In this document: positions 62,774-64,000 of the stretch, one piece after another
Numbering within the stretch: the first letter of the stretch is position 1
Layout: each line of letters opens with the position of its first letter
Assembly: GCA_035568175.1 (NCBI GenBank)
Contig: DATMON010000003.1
Coordinates: 1 to 64,000, forward strand
Origin: AV40 sp035568175
Lineage (GTDB): Bacteria > Verrucomicrobiota > Verrucomicrobiia > Chthoniobacterales > UBA10450
DNA length: 64,000 bases
Reading direction: 5' to 3'
The notes under the pieces: model-generated
Told to the model about the DNA's origin: nothing
The model's database searches: none
What the model saw: only the letters and a program-made list of their open reading frames with translations
Position numbers and translations under genes: made by a program

Positions 62774-63280
62774 CTATTTATTTTTATTCAACAGCTCCCG
62801 CACCTGGTCGATGGTCATTGGCGGATTCTGCCGATCCAACGATTTTTGACTTTTGCCCTGTTCCCGAAACTGATGTTGGTCCGCAAATATTCGGCTGACG
62901 TTAGCTTCGAGAGAAACATTCGCCCTGTGAATGTCGCGAACGGGCGATGATTCCACCGGGCCGCGGATGTTGGCGCTTCGATATTGTGTCGAGGAAACTG
63001 TGCGTCCCACGCTGGTTGAGCGGGAAGGATATTCCCTGGTGGTAAGCGTGGGCGTATCGGCGAATGATTTCTCCACACGGTTTGGCTGCAGCAAAAATGT
63101 TCCAACACTGCTGCGACGCTGGACTATGGCAGACCCGACGACAAATCTTTTGCCCTGAGCGTTGTTCTGAAGCTCCATGTCCGGCCTAAGCAGGCGATCG
63201 ACCAGGCTGGGCTCCTGCTGTTGCGCCCAGCTTGCCGAAAAACAGAAGCAGGTTAGACAAATTGTCAGCCGCGACCGCAC
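62774..63280 (-). CDS. Secreted protein of unknown function
   Basis: A 168-residue exported protein starting with a GTG. Signal peptide MRSRLTICLTCFCFSASWAQQQ, then EPSLVDRLLRPDMELQNNAQGKRFVVGSAIVQRRSSVGTFLL and a Ser/Arg/Thr-rich stretch (TREYPSRSTSVGRTVSSTQYRSA), ending MTIDQVRELLNKNK (quoted in part). The pattern LVDRLLRPDMxLxNxxQxKxF is familiar from uncharacterised exported verrucomicrobial proteins. Basic, low-complexity and without catalytic motifs; probably surface or periplasmic. It is 35 bp from tyrS on the same strand. Confidence 0.6.
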   Translation of the reverse strand: MRSRLTICLTCFCFSASWAQQQEPSLVDRLLRPDMELQNNAQGKRFVVGSAIVQRRSSVGTFLLQPNRVEKSFADTPTLTTREYPSRSTSVGRTVSSTQYRSANIRGPVESSPVRDIHRANVSLEANVSRIFADQHQFREQGKSQKSLDRQNPPMTIDQVRELLNKNK

Positions 63281-63391
63281 GTCTCTTAAAGTCGTAAAGC
63301 GGAGGTTCGCTTGTAAAGCAAATTATGACCAGCAGCCGATCAACCTGCGACGATGAATCGGCTTTCGCTCACGATTCTTCTCTCGACGGCT

Positions 63392-64000
63392 TTAGCGGCC
63401 AAGAGCTGCACGCAAATTCGCGGCGCCCGCCGGCGCGGGCGCACGCCCATTCAAAATATCGTAAGCAGAAACAGGGCGTCCATAGTACTCCTGATTCGCT
63501 CCCTTGCGCGTGCCAATCACAGCGCCTTCCAGCGAGGCGCCGATAAAAAGGCCTTTCGATTTACTGTAGGTATAAATTGCCGCTCTCGGTGTCACGTCGG
63601 CTTCAGCCGCGCGTCCCACTGGTCCCGCGGCAACGCTCGCATCCGCGCCCAGGGTCACGTTTCCTCCTTTGGAGAATGCGCGAACGGCGCGTTCATTGTT
63701 AAGCACGATGACAAAATCGGTGACTTGCGCACCGATCTGCGGCCCGAAACCGGCGCCGCCGGTACCGATGAATGACGGGCCGGACCAACCATGCCCGGTT
63801 CGCGCTACAACCACGCCTTCGCCAGCTTTCCCACTGAAAAAGAAGCCAGCTTTGACCACACTGATGATGGCAAGGCCACGCGCATTTCGGAGAATGCGCG
63901 GCGGAATGCCTTTCTCAGGAATATGGCGAAACTCGCGGACCGTGACGGCCGAACGATCGACTGTGTCTTGCTCGGTCGCGTTCGCCGCGATCAGTGATAA
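63392..64000 (-). CDS. SYLF/YSC84 lipid-binding domain protein (5' end outside window)
   Basis: 203 codons remain; the frame runs off the right edge at LSLIAANATE, probably the end of a signal peptide. The SYLF core is complete: IPPRILRNARGLAIISVVKAGFFFSGKAGEGVVVAR, SFIGTGGAGFGPQIGAQVTDFVIVLNNERAVRAF, VAAGPVGRAAEADVTPRAAIYTYSKSKGLFIGASLEGAVI (quoted in part). SYLF proteins bind membrane lipids; bacterial members are usually exported. The C-terminal tail is NGRAPAPAGAANLRAALGR. The next gene in the window (62774) is on the same strand, 111 bp away. Confidence 0.9.
   Translation of the reverse strand, partial: LSLIAANATEQDTVDRSAVTVREFRHIPEKGIPPRILRNARGLAIISVVKAGFFFSGKAGEGVVVARTGHGWSGPSFIGTGGAGFGPQIGAQVTDFVIVLNNERAVRAFSKGGNVTLGADASVAAGPVGRAAEADVTPRAAIYTYSKSKGLFIGASLEGAVIGTRKGANQEYYGRPVSAYDILNGRAPAPAGAANLRAALGR

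Overview
The window is gene-dense, roughly 55-60% G+C by eye, bacterial chromosomal DNA. It carries a ribosomal protein/RNA polymerase block (rplA-rplJ-rplL-rpoB-rpoC), rpsB-tsf, tyrS, purS/purQ and a Ku/LigD repair pair, mixed with many secreted and outer-membrane proteins (signal peptides, beta-barrels, lipoproteins). The Gram-negative envelope, the short EF-Ts, a small secreted protein with an HPCxLC motif and the general protein style suggest a soil Verrucomicrobiota of the Spartobacteria/Chthoniobacterales type. That placement is inference from protein style, not from a marker search. I see no tRNA, rRNA, CRISPR array, prophage or intact insertion sequence.

Layout. 1-3.0 kb: katG (cut by the left edge) divergent from oxyR, with a well-formed OxyR site over the oxyR start. 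3.0-3.8 kb: a gene graveyard with a frameshifted RelE-like toxin remnant abutting a PAS-domain remnant. 3.8-8.2 kb: a HAF-repeat secreted protein, a MocR-type regulator and a secreted lipase. 8.4-12.6 kb: a TetR gene divergent from a five-gene oxidoreductase cluster (SDR, MDR, DUF427, SDR, NTF2-like). 12.8-19.8 kb: mostly minus-strand envelope genes (HdeD-like, unknown secreted proteins, a duplicated beta-barrel pair, a phosphodiesterase). 19.8-27.9 kb: secreted proteins, an aromatic amino acid decarboxylase overlapping a GH15 glucosidase, a VOC protein, a ChrA transporter and a LysE exporter. 28.0-32.2 kb: an apparent operon of five exported proteins around DUF1259. 32.2-41.3 kb: membrane proteins and a peptide-scavenging cluster (DUF885, PD40 repeat protein, S15/CocE hydrolase, divergent amidohydrolase). 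41.3-51.7 kb: rplA-rplJ-rplL-rpoBC, with no rplK, nusG or secE upstream. 51.7-54.8 kb: a cobalamin adenosyltransferase, a DsbA-like/VKOR disulfide pair, then rpsB-tsf. 54.9-59.5 kb: LigD, Ku and two EamA transporters. 59.6-64 kb: purS, a Pmp3-like peptide, purQ, an SRPBCC-like protein, tyrS, a secreted unknown and a SYLF protein cut by the right edge.

Functional links. KatG/OxyR is a peroxide-response pair. The TetR cluster looks like an inducible electrophile or xenobiotic response, with matching operator-like boxes at the repressor start and in the divergent promoter. DsbA-like and VKOR proteins form an oxidative folding relay suited to the many exported cysteine-containing proteins. Ku and LigD give a minimal end-joining system. 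Two kinds of palindromic intergenic repeat occur (21.6 kb; 41.3 and 43.4 kb), two of them inside the ribosomal/RNA polymerase block. I found no convincing new defence or biosynthetic system. The best candidates for undescribed biology are the DUF1259 exported-protein operon, the cysteine-motif envelope cluster at 13.7-16.3 kb, the structured leader at 60.9 kb and the rearranged ribosomal operon.
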